A stretch of DNA of 64,000 bases, from assembly GCF_022346885.1 (NCBI RefSeq), contig NZ_JAKRNK010000014.1:1-64000 (forward strand), written 5' to 3'. The stretch comes from Paenibacillus sp. ACRRX. GTDB lineage: Bacteria; Bacillota; Bacilli; Paenibacillales; Paenibacillaceae. Both the position numbers and the translations under genes were made by a program. Positions 20,200 through 29,001 of the stretch are shown one piece after another. The notes below the pieces were generated by a model, which made no database searches, had not been told where the DNA came from, and worked only from the letters and a program-made list of their open reading frames with translations. Position 1 is the first letter of the stretch, and each line of letters opens with the position of its first letter.

Positions 20200-21780
20200 T
20201 CATTTGCGAAGTGACGATGCGAATCCGATATGTAAAATGGAGCGTGTTGCCGGCTGAACAAGTGCCATATCAGATCTCCGGACTCCGGGAATCCAGATAA
20301 TATTCTCTTGCCCGTCCGTAATGACTGGCAGAGAGTCACGCAGCGTTGGTGGCACTTTCATGTCGACGAACATATCTTGCACTTTTTTGCTTCCATTTAG
20401 TCCTTGAACTCGCATCCGGTCTCCCGGCATGCGCGTTCTAATCTTAATTGGCCATTGCAGCTTATCCGCGTCAAACGCAGCTTCACTGCTATTCTTCAAT
20501 GAGTATGTATGATTCGAGTCCGTCTTATGGCTTGCGATTGTCCAAGTAATCGTTCCTGTATGAGTCGGCAGCTGCAGGATTCCTTCAGTCGCTGTGCGTT
20601 CAATCCATAATTTTCTCTGTCGACTTTCCGACAAATCAGGATGCACTGTTTCAGGGTCCAATAGCCAGATCAAACGATTATATTCCCTATGGAAATGCAC
20701 CCCGCCTCCGACGTCAGCCTTTAAAGTCGTCGGATCTTCTTGAATCGCCATAAGCCGCAACCGTTCAACGGCGTCGTAATTGACCTGTTCCGCTTCCCGT
20801 AAGAGATAATTTAATATTAGTTTAATCAACCTGCGTTGTAAAGCAACATGTACCTTAAGAAACAAGTTGCGATCCAGAAGGCATCCGCCCCTATATGTCG
20901 CGGCATAATAAGAAATTAGCTCATCGTCCCTGGTCAGTTTGGAAATACAAGGATCTATGTCCATGTTATTACCATCATTCCACGCCTTCACATGACTTTC
21001 AAAAAAGAGTCTTGTCTCGCTTTCAAGCCAGTCATGATCACCCTGCATCATTTCAGCCATCTGACCCAGCGACTCAACCAAGCGGGGATTTTCCTGCTCC
21101 AACATCGGCAGTACATCAAGGCGAAGACGATTGCGAAGATAACTCCGCTTACTGTTACTGCTGTCATTCGCATAAATAATACCTCGTGATGCGCAGCGCT
21201 GCACAATATCATGCTTACGCATGTCAAGAAGCGGACGAATGTAGTTAATGCCTGCCTCTGAACGCTTCCACACCATCCCGCTCAGCCCTGCGGTGCCAGT
21301 TCCGCGCAAAAAGCGCATAAGCACCGTCTCCGCTTGATCATCTGCATGATGTGCGAGTGCAACAAGCGCGGCTTTGTGCTTAACCGCAACTTCACGGAGA
21401 AATGCATATCGCAGCTCGCGGGCAGCCGCCTGAGCGTTCATCCCGTACCGCTGCGCGTGACCAGGGGCATCAACTCGAGTCATCTCAAATGGCAATCCGA
21501 GAAGTGCCGCTTGCTCCGCAACAAGCAACGCCTCTTCATCGGATTCCTCTTGACGAAATCCATGATGTACATGCGCAATGACCAAATGGAGCCTTTCGTT
21601 CGAGACGCTTATTTCCATCTGTGCAAGCATATGCATCAGAAGCATCGAGTCAGGTCCACCGGACACCGCCACAACAACACGATCGCCTACATGCCACAGT
21701 TTGCGCTTTATGGCCTGTTCATGTCGATCTTGTATCCATCTCTGCCAGTCATAATGGTCAACATCTTCGCGTGCAGACAT
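20200..21780 (-). CDS. tilS: tRNA(Ile)-lysidine synthetase
   Basis: Modifies C34 of the minor tRNA-Ile to lysidine, changing its codon and amino-acid specificity; essential. The N-terminal PP-loop VVAVSGGPDSMLLMHML is clear, followed by HHADDQAETVLMRFLRGTG. The C-terminal third contains the TilS substrate-binding domains (KKVQDMFVDMKVPP, NIIWIPGVRRSD). I use ATG 21780, six nt after GGAGGAA; an ATG at 21816 with weaker AAGGT is possible. 526 aa is somewhat long compared with ~470. Confidence 0.94.
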   Translation of the reverse strand: MSAREDVDHYDWQRWIQDRHEQAIKRKLWHVGDRVVVAVSGGPDSMLLMHMLAQMEISVSNERLHLVIAHVHHGFRQEESDEEALLVAEQAALLGLPFEMTRVDAPGHAQRYGMNAQAAARELRYAFLREVAVKHKAALVALAHHADDQAETVLMRFLRGTGTAGLSGMVWKRSEAGINYIRPLLDMRKHDIVQRCASRGIIYANDSSNSKRSYLRNRLRLDVLPMLEQENPRLVESLGQMAEMMQGDHDWLESETRLFFESHVKAWNDGNNMDIDPCISKLTRDDELISYYAATYRGGCLLDRNLFLKVHVALQRRLIKLILNYLLREAEQVNYDAVERLRLMAIQEDPTTLKADVGGGVHFHREYNRLIWLLDPETVHPDLSESRQRKLWIERTATEGILQLPTHTGTITWTIASHKTDSNHTYSLKNSSEAAFDADKLQWPIKIRTRMPGDRMRVQGLNGSKKVQDMFVDMKVPPTLRDSLPVITDGQENIIWIPGVRRSDMALVQPATRSILHIGFASSLRK

Positions 21781-21893
21781 GCTATATTCCTCCAACCTTT
21801 TTAACCCGTCTATCATTACTTACCTTATTCCATACTTAATTCTAAATCAAAACTGCAATTACCTGCTTTTTATGTATACTTACACCTATTCTG

Positions 21894-22931
21894 CTAGCCT
21901 AACCACCACTGCTCTCTCCATGCCCAATACAGCACACTCATCAGCAAAAGAATCGCTGACCCTGCAAATGACATTTTTAGCCACGCAGGCGTCGGGCGAT
22001 GAGAACGACGCGGTGTGCGATACACCTGTTTGCTGATCCTCATCCACTCCTCCTTTGCCTGCCTGGTGGAATGAAATTTGCCGTAGATGGCACGGAACAA
22101 CCACGATTCGTAAGGGTTCAACACGGGACACTCTCGTATGATCGTCATTAAGTCTTCACGCTGACGTATTTGTGGCAGAACACCAGATATTCGCTGCTTA
22201 AGCTTCTCTTCATTAAATAAATGGACGGTCAGCACCGCAAATGAAAACAAATCGTAACTGAACTCTGCCACTCGTGATCCTGCATTCCAAGACCCTCTAT
22301 CATACCATTCTGTAAATTGACGAATACTGCTTCCAGTTGGAGTCAGACCCCCATAATCGACTAATTCAACATCACCATCTTGACGTACCAACACATTATC
22401 AGCTTTAATATCCCCGAATACCCAGCCGTTCTCATGCAGCCATTCTAACCTCGATAACAGCTTGCCTCCGATAAATCCGAACCAATCCGAGCCTCGCTTC
22501 CTCATGTAGACAGATAGCGTCATCCCTGGTACATAGCGCATTACATAAAACGGCAGCTTCTGTCCAGCTATTTCAGCATCGTCCGCTTCGACAAGAAAAG
22601 GCCGGGCTTCATCGCGCCCAACCCTATTCCCGCCTGCCTGCTGTCGTTTTATCTTTTCCAAAGCCTTAAGTGCATTAATCTCGGATTGAAACTCAATGGC
22701 GTCTCCACCAACCTTAAGTGCGTAGCCTTCTATAGGTCTTGAATGAGACTCATTGTTGCGAACTCGCTCCACATAATAGACTACCCCGTTCGCACCCTGT
22801 CCTAACAAACGTACGATTCGATAGGTCCGTTTATTCCATAATCCTGTTATTTTCTCACCGGACTTGAGTACAGCAGCACGCATCTCACGCATTCGCTCCA
22901 ATGTCCGCTGTCGCTTATACGATGTAGTCAC
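21894..22931 (-). CDS. yabT: Serine/threonine protein kinase with C-terminal membrane anchor (YabT-like)
   Basis: Hanks-type kinase core: glycine loop LLGQGANGVVYYV, VAIK-type lysine in YALKVGG, catalytic loop FGDIKADNVLV (HRD is reduced to GD) and VDYGG in place of DFG. A single hydrophobic segment near the C-terminus (FAGSAILLLMSVLYWAW) should anchor it. GTG start at 22931 overlaps the VWA gene by 17 bp. The place between yabS and tilS is that of B. subtilis yabT, a sporulation-expressed kinase. The divergent catalytic loop is notable. Confidence 0.88.
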   Translation of the reverse strand: MTTSYKRQRTLERMREMRAAVLKSGEKITGLWNKRTYRIVRLLGQGANGVVYYVERVRNNESHSRPIEGYALKVGGDAIEFQSEINALKALEKIKRQQAGGNRVGRDEARPFLVEADDAEIAGQKLPFYVMRYVPGMTLSVYMRKRGSDWFGFIGGKLLSRLEWLHENGWVFGDIKADNVLVRQDGDVELVDYGGLTPTGSSIRQFTEWYDRGSWNAGSRVAEFSYDLFSFAVLTVHLFNEEKLKQRISGVLPQIRQREDLMTIIRECPVLNPYESWLFRAIYGKFHSTRQAKEEWMRISKQVYRTPRRSHRPTPAWLKMSFAGSAILLLMSVLYWAWREQWWLG

Positions 22932-23691
22932 TCCACACCCCGTCCGTTCCCGTTCCCTCCCTATTGGAGGAACTTGAATAATAAGGAATATCCTCCGCTC
23001 TTGCCCTACTATCATATTGGTAAAAGTCTACTACATGCAAGAGGGCAGGCCCTGTAGGAGTTGTACCCCTTATATTTAGCCGTTGAAACAACCGCCTTAC
23101 TCTATTCATATCGGCTGCCCAATCCATATCCATTACCGCATGTTCGTTCCCGTGAGATCCTGGAAAATGAAATACACTCAGTTCACTTTTTCCTCTTCTA
23201 GCTTGCAGACTTAGCATCAGGTCATGTATGGCGTCTTCTACAGCGGGAAGCTTAGGCTTCATGCTTGCGCTTGTATCGATTAACAGCGCAACACGAAGCG
23301 GCGTTTCCTCTCCCATCTCATCCATAACCCGTACAACTTCGGCACGCTGTTCAGGAGGCAGCACCTCGACACGAATTGATTCTTCTTCACATCCAAGAAT
23401 ATGCTTTAATTCGTGATTGACCGCTTGATGAATGGTCTGCACGACCGTCTTCCGAGTCATCATCTGCATCGTCTGAGCAAGCTGTCTCTGATTTACAATT
23501 CTACTGATGCCACCTCCAGCTCTAGCAATATCAGTAATCTCTGCAGCGCCATACTCACCAATGGTGCCTTCGTCGACAATGCCGACAACGTTAACAGCAA
23601 TACCCGCATCCCTTGCCTGCGCTGCAGCAACTGCCGGCTGGACACCTACATTGGAGCAGCCATCTGTAATTAATAGTATCTGTCGTAACAT
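22915..23691 (-). CDS. yabS: VWA-domain protein (YabS-like)
   Basis: A von Willebrand A-type protein of 258 aa. A first motif LLITDGCSNVG lies at the N-terminus, and the MIDAS motif VALLIDTSASMKP is in the second half (about residue 150), with GTTPTGPALLHV following. It precedes the kinase gene and follows spoIIE, as yabS does in B. subtilis. Function is not known; an adaptor for the kinase is a reasonable guess. ATG 23691 is 7 nt from AGGAGGG; GTG 23694 is an alternative. Confidence 0.85.
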   Translation of the reverse strand: MLRQILLITDGCSNVGVQPAVAAAQARDAGIAVNVVGIVDEGTIGEYGAAEITDIARAGGGISRIVNQRQLAQTMQMMTRKTVVQTIHQAVNHELKHILGCEEESIRVEVLPPEQRAEVVRVMDEMGEETPLRVALLIDTSASMKPKLPAVEDAIHDLMLSLQARRGKSELSVFHFPGSHGNEHAVMDMDWAADMNRVRRLFQRLNIRGTTPTGPALLHVVDFYQYDSRARAEDIPYYSSSSNREGTGTDGVWSDYIV

Positions 23692-23695
23692 CACA

Positions 23696-23755
23696 AAACC
23701 CTCCTATTAGAGCAGCTAGAATCTAGTTCTAGTGTTGCCCAAAATAAGAGGGTTT
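23696..23755 (-). promoter_or_regulatory. Hairpin covering the yabS ribosome-binding site
   Basis: AAACCCTC (23748-23755) pairs perfectly with GAGGGTTT (23696-23703), which includes the yabS Shine-Dalgarno. A second hairpin, CTAGAA-CTAGA-TTCTAG (23716-23732), lies inside. It could limit yabS translation or act as a weak terminator after spoIIE; the tail TTTTG is short. Confidence 0.5.
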
Positions 23756-23809
23756 AATCGATAGTGTAGGTGCTTGTTCCACCTCCAATATACCTTTTTT
23801 AGCTCTGAT

Positions 23810-26308
23810 TTAACTAACCGTAAGCGGTCGCTCCATACGGTCATGCTGGTTCCAATGCAATGTCGCCCATTGCGGCATATGACGATCGAGCCGAGTGACA
23901 ACGACAGACATATCATCATAAATTTGACCTTGGGAATAGTGGATAACCGTATCCAGCAGGATGTCGGCGATCTCCTGTGGATCGTCCGTCTCCAATTCGC
24001 TGATCAACCGTCGTAACCATAGATCCTTGTTAATTGCCGGCCCCGGGGCATCATAGACACCATCTGTCATCATAATAAGCAGATCACCCGGCTTCATATG
24101 CATATGAATAGCGTCTACATCAATATCTTGAAGTATGCCTAATGGCAGGTTTCCTGCAGATAGAGGCTGCACATCCTTGCCACTCTTGATAAAGCTTGGA
24201 ATAGAACCGCTCTTCATCAAAGTCGTTTTCGCGGTATACAGATCAACAATAGCTAAATCAACCGTCGCATATACTTCATCTGAAGATCGGACCATTAAGA
24301 TTTGATTAACTGATTGTATCGCCAACTTTTCATCCATACCTGATTGCAGAAACTGCGACAGCACCGTAAGCGCCGTGCTGCTCTCCATACGTGCGCGCTC
24401 CCCATTGCCCATCCCATCGCTCAGTGCGATTGCGTATTTGCCCCCACTTAATTCAAGTGCATGATAGCTGTCTCCGGATAACATGTCCCCTCCCTTAGCA
24501 GCGCCTGCCATGCCTATCTGAACCTCAAATGATTTGGCTGACACAAAGGTTACTACTCCTCGACCCGATCTGTCCGTGTGCTGCTCCTCTCTAACTGAAA
24601 TAAGTTCTCCTAATATATCGGACAGCAATGGTGCTATCAACTTACGGCATTCATCGTATCCGTCCGTAAAGGAATGCACCATTTCAATTTCTACGTGCCC
24701 TTTATCTAGCGACAAGATGTCAACACGATTCACAGATAATCCAAGCTCCTCCATTGCTTGACGAATTTGCTCTTCCTGCATAAACATTTCTCTGCCCTCG
24801 CGCTGAATTTCCTTGGCCAAATCATCCATCACCTGAGATACCCCAGACAACTGCTCCGAGACAAAAGTACGACTGTCGTATACCTGCTTCCTCCAATCTT
24901 GGTCATGCCTATACTTTTCGTATAAATATTTCATCTGGGCAAGGACGTGCGGAGTCTTTAGGCACGCGTCCTTCCACCTCGGTAAAATATCACGATCCTT
25001 CATCTCCGGTTTTTCTTCGATAGCTGTCATCATATCCGTCATCCATGTAACAGTCTGTAAGTAGCGGTTATTCCAGCACGCCTGTTGACGTGGGCAGACA
25101 GCACATGTTTTCTGCGATACCGCTTCTATGAATGAATTAAATTCCTCCTCCTTTTGTTTAATTTCCCCCGTCCCAGCCATCTGTCCGAAGCTGCGGGACA
25201 ATTGACGGAAGAGCTCTGAGAATTGTTTCACCCTATCCGCGGTCATATCGCGGACACGCTTTGCATATTCTTGTTGAGAGTTCAAATGTTCCTGCGTGCC
25301 AGGAATGTACTTTGCCAACGTGTCCATAATGGAGCGTGGCACCAGCATAAATAGTACTGCTGCTGCTATAGTCTCCCACGTAGAAGCCAACACATTATTT
25401 GCGGGCCCCAAGTACACGGACAAGATAGCCGTTCCTAGCAGCATCCCGAAGGATACTGCCCAGCGCTTTCCTTCCCGCATCAATCCAGCCATAAGCCCGG
25501 CAAAGGCTAACAGACTCATCTGCATCATAGATCCGGGTTCTGCCAGGCTCAGAATTAGACCTAGAATAACACCAACCGAAGCACCTAGCGGAGCTCCTCC
25601 TACAAAGGCGAAAATCATAACCAGAAACCGAGACAGTACATGGTCAAACTGTAAGCCCTGCACCATCCATCCCACAGCGCCAACCATCATAGAGGCCAAC
25701 AGAATCATGAGACAAATTAATTCCTCAGTACGAAGTGTATAATTACGTTTATTTAGCGTCAGCACAGGCAGCGCCTGAACGAATACCAGCGTCAACATAA
25801 ATCCGAGCACCGCATCCGTTATATCCATCATGACTGGATACCATGTCAATTGGGAGGTCATCATCGTCATAAAAAAATGAACGATAAAGTTAGCTGCCAG
25901 CACCATAAACGGGGCATAGTTCATTTCAGAGCGCTCATAGGCTTGCAAACCTCGCTGCATAAGGACAATAAGCAGCAGTTGTATACCAATCATCAAGGTT
26001 GTAGGTTCAGCAGCAAATAGGCTCCCTGCTAGCAGCGAAGTACCCGTCCATACAGCCAGATCGCGTCTTGTAAAGTACATAACTGCAAAAAAGGCGGATG
26101 CAAAAGGAAACAAATCTTCTAAAATGACAGCTCGTCCTAATAGAAACCCGATGCACAAAATAAAGATTGTCCACTTGCGAGTTCCGATTAATTGCTTAAA
26201 CCGTTCATATCTCCATTTTTTGGCCCCGCTCTCCATCGCAACCGCCTCCTCATTATAAGGTTCCTGTCCGTACTGTTTTGGAAAAGGGATAATCTTCGTT
26301 TTACTCAT
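23810..26308 (-). CDS. spoIIE: Stage II sporulation protein E (PP2C phosphatase)
   Basis: Membrane phosphatase that dephosphorylates SpoIIAA and so activates sigma-F in the forespore; also acts in polar septation. The first ~330 residues contain about ten hydrophobic segments, then a central region with CAVCPRQQACW, and the C-terminal PP2C domain (SGDSYHALELSGGKYAIALSDGMGNG, LMMTDGVYDAPG, DDMSVVVTRL). 832 aa matches B. subtilis SpoIIE. The frame continues 63 codons upstream, but the ATG at 26308 starts the canonical N-terminus and the promoter lies inside the extra part. Confidence 0.97.
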   Translation of the reverse strand: MSKTKIIPFPKQYGQEPYNEEAVAMESGAKKWRYERFKQLIGTRKWTIFILCIGFLLGRAVILEDLFPFASAFFAVMYFTRRDLAVWTGTSLLAGSLFAAEPTTLMIGIQLLLIVLMQRGLQAYERSEMNYAPFMVLAANFIVHFFMTMMTSQLTWYPVMMDITDAVLGFMLTLVFVQALPVLTLNKRNYTLRTEELICLMILLASMMVGAVGWMVQGLQFDHVLSRFLVMIFAFVGGAPLGASVGVILGLILSLAEPGSMMQMSLLAFAGLMAGLMREGKRWAVSFGMLLGTAILSVYLGPANNVLASTWETIAAAVLFMLVPRSIMDTLAKYIPGTQEHLNSQQEYAKRVRDMTADRVKQFSELFRQLSRSFGQMAGTGEIKQKEEEFNSFIEAVSQKTCAVCPRQQACWNNRYLQTVTWMTDMMTAIEEKPEMKDRDILPRWKDACLKTPHVLAQMKYLYEKYRHDQDWRKQVYDSRTFVSEQLSGVSQVMDDLAKEIQREGREMFMQEEQIRQAMEELGLSVNRVDILSLDKGHVEIEMVHSFTDGYDECRKLIAPLLSDILGELISVREEQHTDRSGRGVVTFVSAKSFEVQIGMAGAAKGGDMLSGDSYHALELSGGKYAIALSDGMGNGERARMESSTALTVLSQFLQSGMDEKLAIQSVNQILMVRSSDEVYATVDLAIVDLYTAKTTLMKSGSIPSFIKSGKDVQPLSAGNLPLGILQDIDVDAIHMHMKPGDLLIMMTDGVYDAPGPAINKDLWLRRLISELETDDPQEIADILLDTVIHYSQGQIYDDMSVVVTRLDRHMPQWATLHWNQHDRMERPLTVS

Positions 26309-26347
26309 CGCCCTTGCACCACCTATTCTCAGATTCATGTGCCTCTT

Positions 26348-26380
26348 ATTATAGGGAGTAGAAAAGGAAACGTTTGTCAG
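26348..26380 (-). promoter_or_regulatory. spoIIE promoter: sigma-A with 21-bp spacer, Spo0A type
   Basis: TATAAT (26348-26353) and CTGACA (26375-26380) are separated by 21 bp on the minus strand. This wide spacing is known for Spo0A-activated sigma-A promoters of spoIIE and spoIIG. A near-match 0A box TGTCGGA lies at 26407-26413, upstream of the -35. Confidence 0.75.
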
Positions 26381-26413
26381 AACGTGGACGTGCTGGCAAA
26401 AAAGTTTCCGACA

Positions 26414-26776
26414 GGTATTGAGATTACCGCGCGGATCGCGCGATGTGAGGAGCATCAAGGGATTGCTTCTCTTTTGGAGATCGGCAAGCTGGTTCACAGT
26501 GTCACAATTTCGTCATAACTAGTAGTCGTTTAACTTTGTTTTGAACTGGAAGTGTACACTTTGAAGGAGGATACTGTCGCAACTTTATGTTAAGACGACA
26601 AAAATAGTGAATGTGTGTTTTGGGGAGCGTCCGCATTGACAATTGATGCATCTGTTCGCAGTGGGATTGCCGAATGCTGTTCAAGAAGGGCGGTTCAGCG
26701 AATGATGACGGATTGGTGAGATTAGCAAAAAGTGGATTGAGGTATCTTAAACAATCAAAGATGCCTAAGACACGCA
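26414..26776. other. Gene-free stretch upstream of spoIIE
   Basis: About 360 bp. B. subtilis has tRNA-Met and tRNA-Glu genes here; I found no tRNA on either strand. Short open frames exist on both strands but none has a convincing ribosome-binding site and start. A TGACGAA (0A-box consensus) occurs at 26509-26515 on the minus strand, possibly by chance. Confidence 0.4.
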
Positions 26777-26780
26777 GAAA

Positions 26781-26815
26781 AGCCGCAGGCAGCGGAATCA
26801 ATCCGCCCTGCGGCT
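26781..26815 (-). terminator. Terminator after yabR
   Basis: Outer stem AGCCGCAGG / CCTGCGGCT with an inner GGATT/AATCC hairpin on the minus strand, followed by TTTCTG, 66 bp after the yabR stop. Confidence 0.8.
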
Positions 26816-26881
26816 CTAATAATCACGTATATGGAATGCAAGCCAGAGTGCTTACATTTCGTAATCCCTTATCGGTCGTGC

Positions 26882-27391
26882 TTACACTCGACGTGCGCCG
26901 CGTCCGCCACGCTTGCCTTCTGTGTTCTTCTTGAGCGAGGAGATTCGCTCTTCACTATCTTTAAGGAAACGTGACATTTTATCCTCAAAAGAAGGGGTAT
27001 TGTAAGACGGTCTACGTCCCCCACGATCCCGATTCCCAAATCCTCCTGGTCTTCCTCCGTCTCTGCCGCCGCCACCTCCAGCCGGACGATCCGGACGTGG
27101 TCCGCTTGGACGATCCGTGCGCGGTGCTCTTGGCGGTCTCTGCTCAGACGCAGGCTTATCAACTGCTTGCTTAATAGACAAGCCGATCTTGCCGTCCTTG
27201 TCGACGTTAATAACTTTGACCATAACAACATCATCAATCTTCAAATGGTCATTGACGTCTTTGACATAGTTATCGGCAATCTCAGAGATGTGAACCAGTC
27301 CTGTGACACCTCCCGACAGATCAACGAACGCGCCGAAATGCGTAATGCCTGTCACTTTGCCTTCTAACTTGGTGCCCACTTCAATTGTCAT
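26882..27391 (-). CDS. yabR: S1-domain RNA-binding protein (YabR-like)
   Basis: One S1 domain at residues 1-75 (VGTKLEGKVTGITHFGAFVDLSGGVTGLVHISEI...KIGLSIK) followed by a basic, disordered tail rich in Arg, Gly and Pro (residues 85-135, e.g. PAGGGGGRDGGRPGGFG) and a final lysine-rich helix. General stress protein 13 family. 169 aa, longer than B. subtilis YabR because of the RGG-like tail. ATG with GGGAGGAA 12 nt upstream. Own promoter, follows divIC. Probably binds RNA or ribosomes. Confidence 0.88.
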   Translation of the reverse strand: MTIEVGTKLEGKVTGITHFGAFVDLSGGVTGLVHISEIADNYVKDVNDHLKIDDVVMVKVINVDKDGKIGLSIKQAVDKPASEQRPPRAPRTDRPSGPRPDRPAGGGGGRDGGRPGGFGNRDRGGRRPSYNTPSFEDKMSRFLKDSEERISSLKKNTEGKRGGRGARRV

Positions 27392-27519
27392 AGAATAAAA
27401 CGTTCCTCCCTTAAAATGTTAAACGGCACGTTGCTCTGAATCAGCGTCAGCTTATTGTTTCAGTTCTAAACTAAAAACGAAGCTATGAAATTCCAGTGCA
27501 AAGTACTGCTTATGTCGTG

Positions 27520-27549
27520 ATTATACTGTAATGGCGCAAGGTTGGTCAA
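27520..27549 (-). promoter_or_regulatory. sigma-A promoter of yabR
   Basis: TTGACC (27544-27549), 18-bp spacer, TATAAT (27520-27525) on the minus strand between divIC and yabR. Predicted leader about 120 nt. Confidence 0.8.
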
Positions 27550-27575
27550 CTGACTGTTGTCCTTATTATAGAGCC

Positions 27576-27908
27576 TTATTCATCATGTTTGCGAATAAGC
27601 TTTTCATTAGGCAGCACCATACCTCTAATTCTCGCTAAATCAAGTATATATTCTGTCGTATTAAGCCTGTTCACTTCTGCTAACAGATCATTACGAGCTT
27701 GTTCAGCTTCGTGCTTCTCCTTCTCTTGAAGGACATATTCCTGCTTCAAATCCTGCATCTGAAACATCTGGCTAACATAGGTGTATACACCCCATCCCAT
27801 GAACACAAGCATAAAAAGAAGCCATAATTGTAGCCGGCGCTTAGTTCCTTTACGCACAGACCGGGCAGATGATGCATTCGATTGTGTTCGGGTTGAGTGC
27901 CTTGCCAT
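27576..27908 (-). CDS. divIC: Cell-division protein DivIC/FtsB family
   Basis: Small bitopic divisome protein of 110 aa: basic cytoplasmic N-terminus (residues 1-27), one membrane helix (LQLWLLFMLVFMGWGVYTYV), an extracytoplasmic leucine-zipper-type coiled coil (LKQEYVLQEKEKHEAEQARNDL) and a short LARIRGMVLPNEKLI end. Partner of FtsL and DivIB at the septum by family. ATG behind AAGGAGG, 15 bp after yabQ, in the yabP-yabQ-divIC order of B. subtilis. Confidence 0.93.
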   Translation of the reverse strand: MARHSTRTQSNASSARSVRKGTKRRLQLWLLFMLVFMGWGVYTYVSQMFQMQDLKQEYVLQEKEKHEAEQARNDLLAEVNRLNTTEYILDLARIRGMVLPNEKLIRKHDE

Positions 27909-27923
27909 CTGTTAACCTCCTTG

Positions 27924-28592
27924 CTATTTGTGCTTTATGCGGAGCCATCTTCGGATTGTACCGGGCATATTCGCACATTTTCTTATAACCAGCTTAAAAG
28001 TTCCTGAAACGGCACATGTCACTCTCTTCATGCCGGTCCACCATCGAGTCATCCGTTCTGTCATCCCAAATCGGTTCCAAAGCGGCATTACAATCGGTGA
28101 AAATACCCATTTTACAAGCCACCAGAGCGGCTGACTACATTTTAGCACAACTTTTCCTAGGAAAATAGCAACCGTACCTAAAAAACGGAGGATTGCCAGT
28201 AAAAACAGTCCTATAGTCTTAAGCGGCAATATCAGGACGAAATAAAGCGTTTTAAGGAGGAATTTGACAACAGATTTCACTGCAATGACAATTCCATTGA
28301 CTATAGTAACTGTCAGCTTGCTGAGCAGTATATAATAAAGCCACGCGCCAAGCGCCAAGCCTAAAAATACATAAAATCGAAGCTCTCCCTGATTGCCCTT
28401 TACGAGCATTTGGAATACGAACCATGTCGCAGCAAGCCAATAGATGATGTCGATGCAAGGTAATGTCCAACGCGGAAAATGTAACTGCCCCGCTACAACA
28501 CGATAGCTGTCATACGCTACACCCATCGTTAATCCACTCAGCAGCATAAGCAGCACAGTCATCCACTGGCTGTATAGATCGATCGGACTCAC
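27924..28592 (-). CDS. yabQ: Spore cortex protein YabQ
   Basis: Polytopic membrane protein required for cortex formation in B. subtilis. Hydrophobic helices at about residues 10-30, 42-62, 70-90 and 108-160, with the YabQ-type MGVAYDSYRV and SWLAATWFVFQ-like segments. 222 aa, basic C-terminal tail of ~60 residues. Start overlaps yabP by 4 bp (ATGA), so translation is coupled. Confidence 0.9.
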   Translation of the reverse strand: MSPIDLYSQWMTVLLMLLSGLTMGVAYDSYRVVAGQLHFPRWTLPCIDIIYWLAATWFVFQMLVKGNQGELRFYVFLGLALGAWLYYILLSKLTVTIVNGIVIAVKSVVKFLLKTLYFVLILPLKTIGLFLLAILRFLGTVAIFLGKVVLKCSQPLWWLVKWVFSPIVMPLWNRFGMTERMTRWWTGMKRVTCAVSGTFKLVIRKCANMPGTIRRWLRIKHK

Positions 28593-28873
28593 TTAAATAA
28601 CTTCCCAAAAAAGCCCTTGGATTTTTCCTGCTGATTCGTATCTAAATAGGTCAGGGAGTTGACCATTCCTTCAATAGCTACCAAGCCCTGTTCAAGGCTC
28701 AAGTTCTTGATATGCAGGTTATGGCCACGAACCGTCAGGAAACCGCACTCGGTCTCTAACAGAAATTCCTCGCTGTCAAAGCTCTCGACACTAATGACGC
28801 CGCTTAGTTCCAGTATTTTGCGGTTCATCATCTTTACTTCTTGACGCTTGGCTGGCTTATTTGCTTCATACAT
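28589..28873 (-). CDS. yabP: Sporulation protein YabP
   Basis: A 94-residue YabP/YqfC-family protein: NRKILELSGVISVESFDSEEFLLETECGFLTVRG is the beta-rich core, followed by LNLEQGLVAIEG-type sequence. In B. subtilis yabP and yabQ are expressed in the mother cell under sigma-E and needed for spore coat/cortex. Start ATG 28873, 8 nt from GGAGGGG. First gene of yabP-yabQ-divIC. Confidence 0.92.
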   Translation of the reverse strand: MYEANKPAKRQEVKMMNRKILELSGVISVESFDSEEFLLETECGFLTVRGHNLHIKNLSLEQGLVAIEGMVNSLTYLDTNQQEKSKGFFGKLFK

Positions 28874-28899
28874 AGCATGTACCCCTCCTTCTCTTCACT

Positions 28900-28929
28900 A
28901 GATTATGAAGGTAAGGGGTACAAATAGAA
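28900..28929 (-). promoter_or_regulatory. Candidate sigma-E promoter of yabP
   Basis: TTCTATTT (28922-28929), 14-bp spacer, CATAATCT (28900-28907) on the minus strand, 26 bp before the yabP start. It resembles the sigma-E pattern (ATATT/CATA...T); the expected regulation of yabP supports it. Confidence 0.5.
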
Positions 28930-29001
28930 CCTGCTCCGTACACCAACTCTTTTTTGAAAGGACATGTGTAAACTTCATCTCCCCCTAATCATACGAGCGG
29001 T

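Noticed and set aside
26502-26934. Open frames of 86-99 codons on both strands between spoIIE and yabR
   Set aside because: No usable ribosome site, amino-acid composition unlike a protein, and overlap with the yabR terminator.
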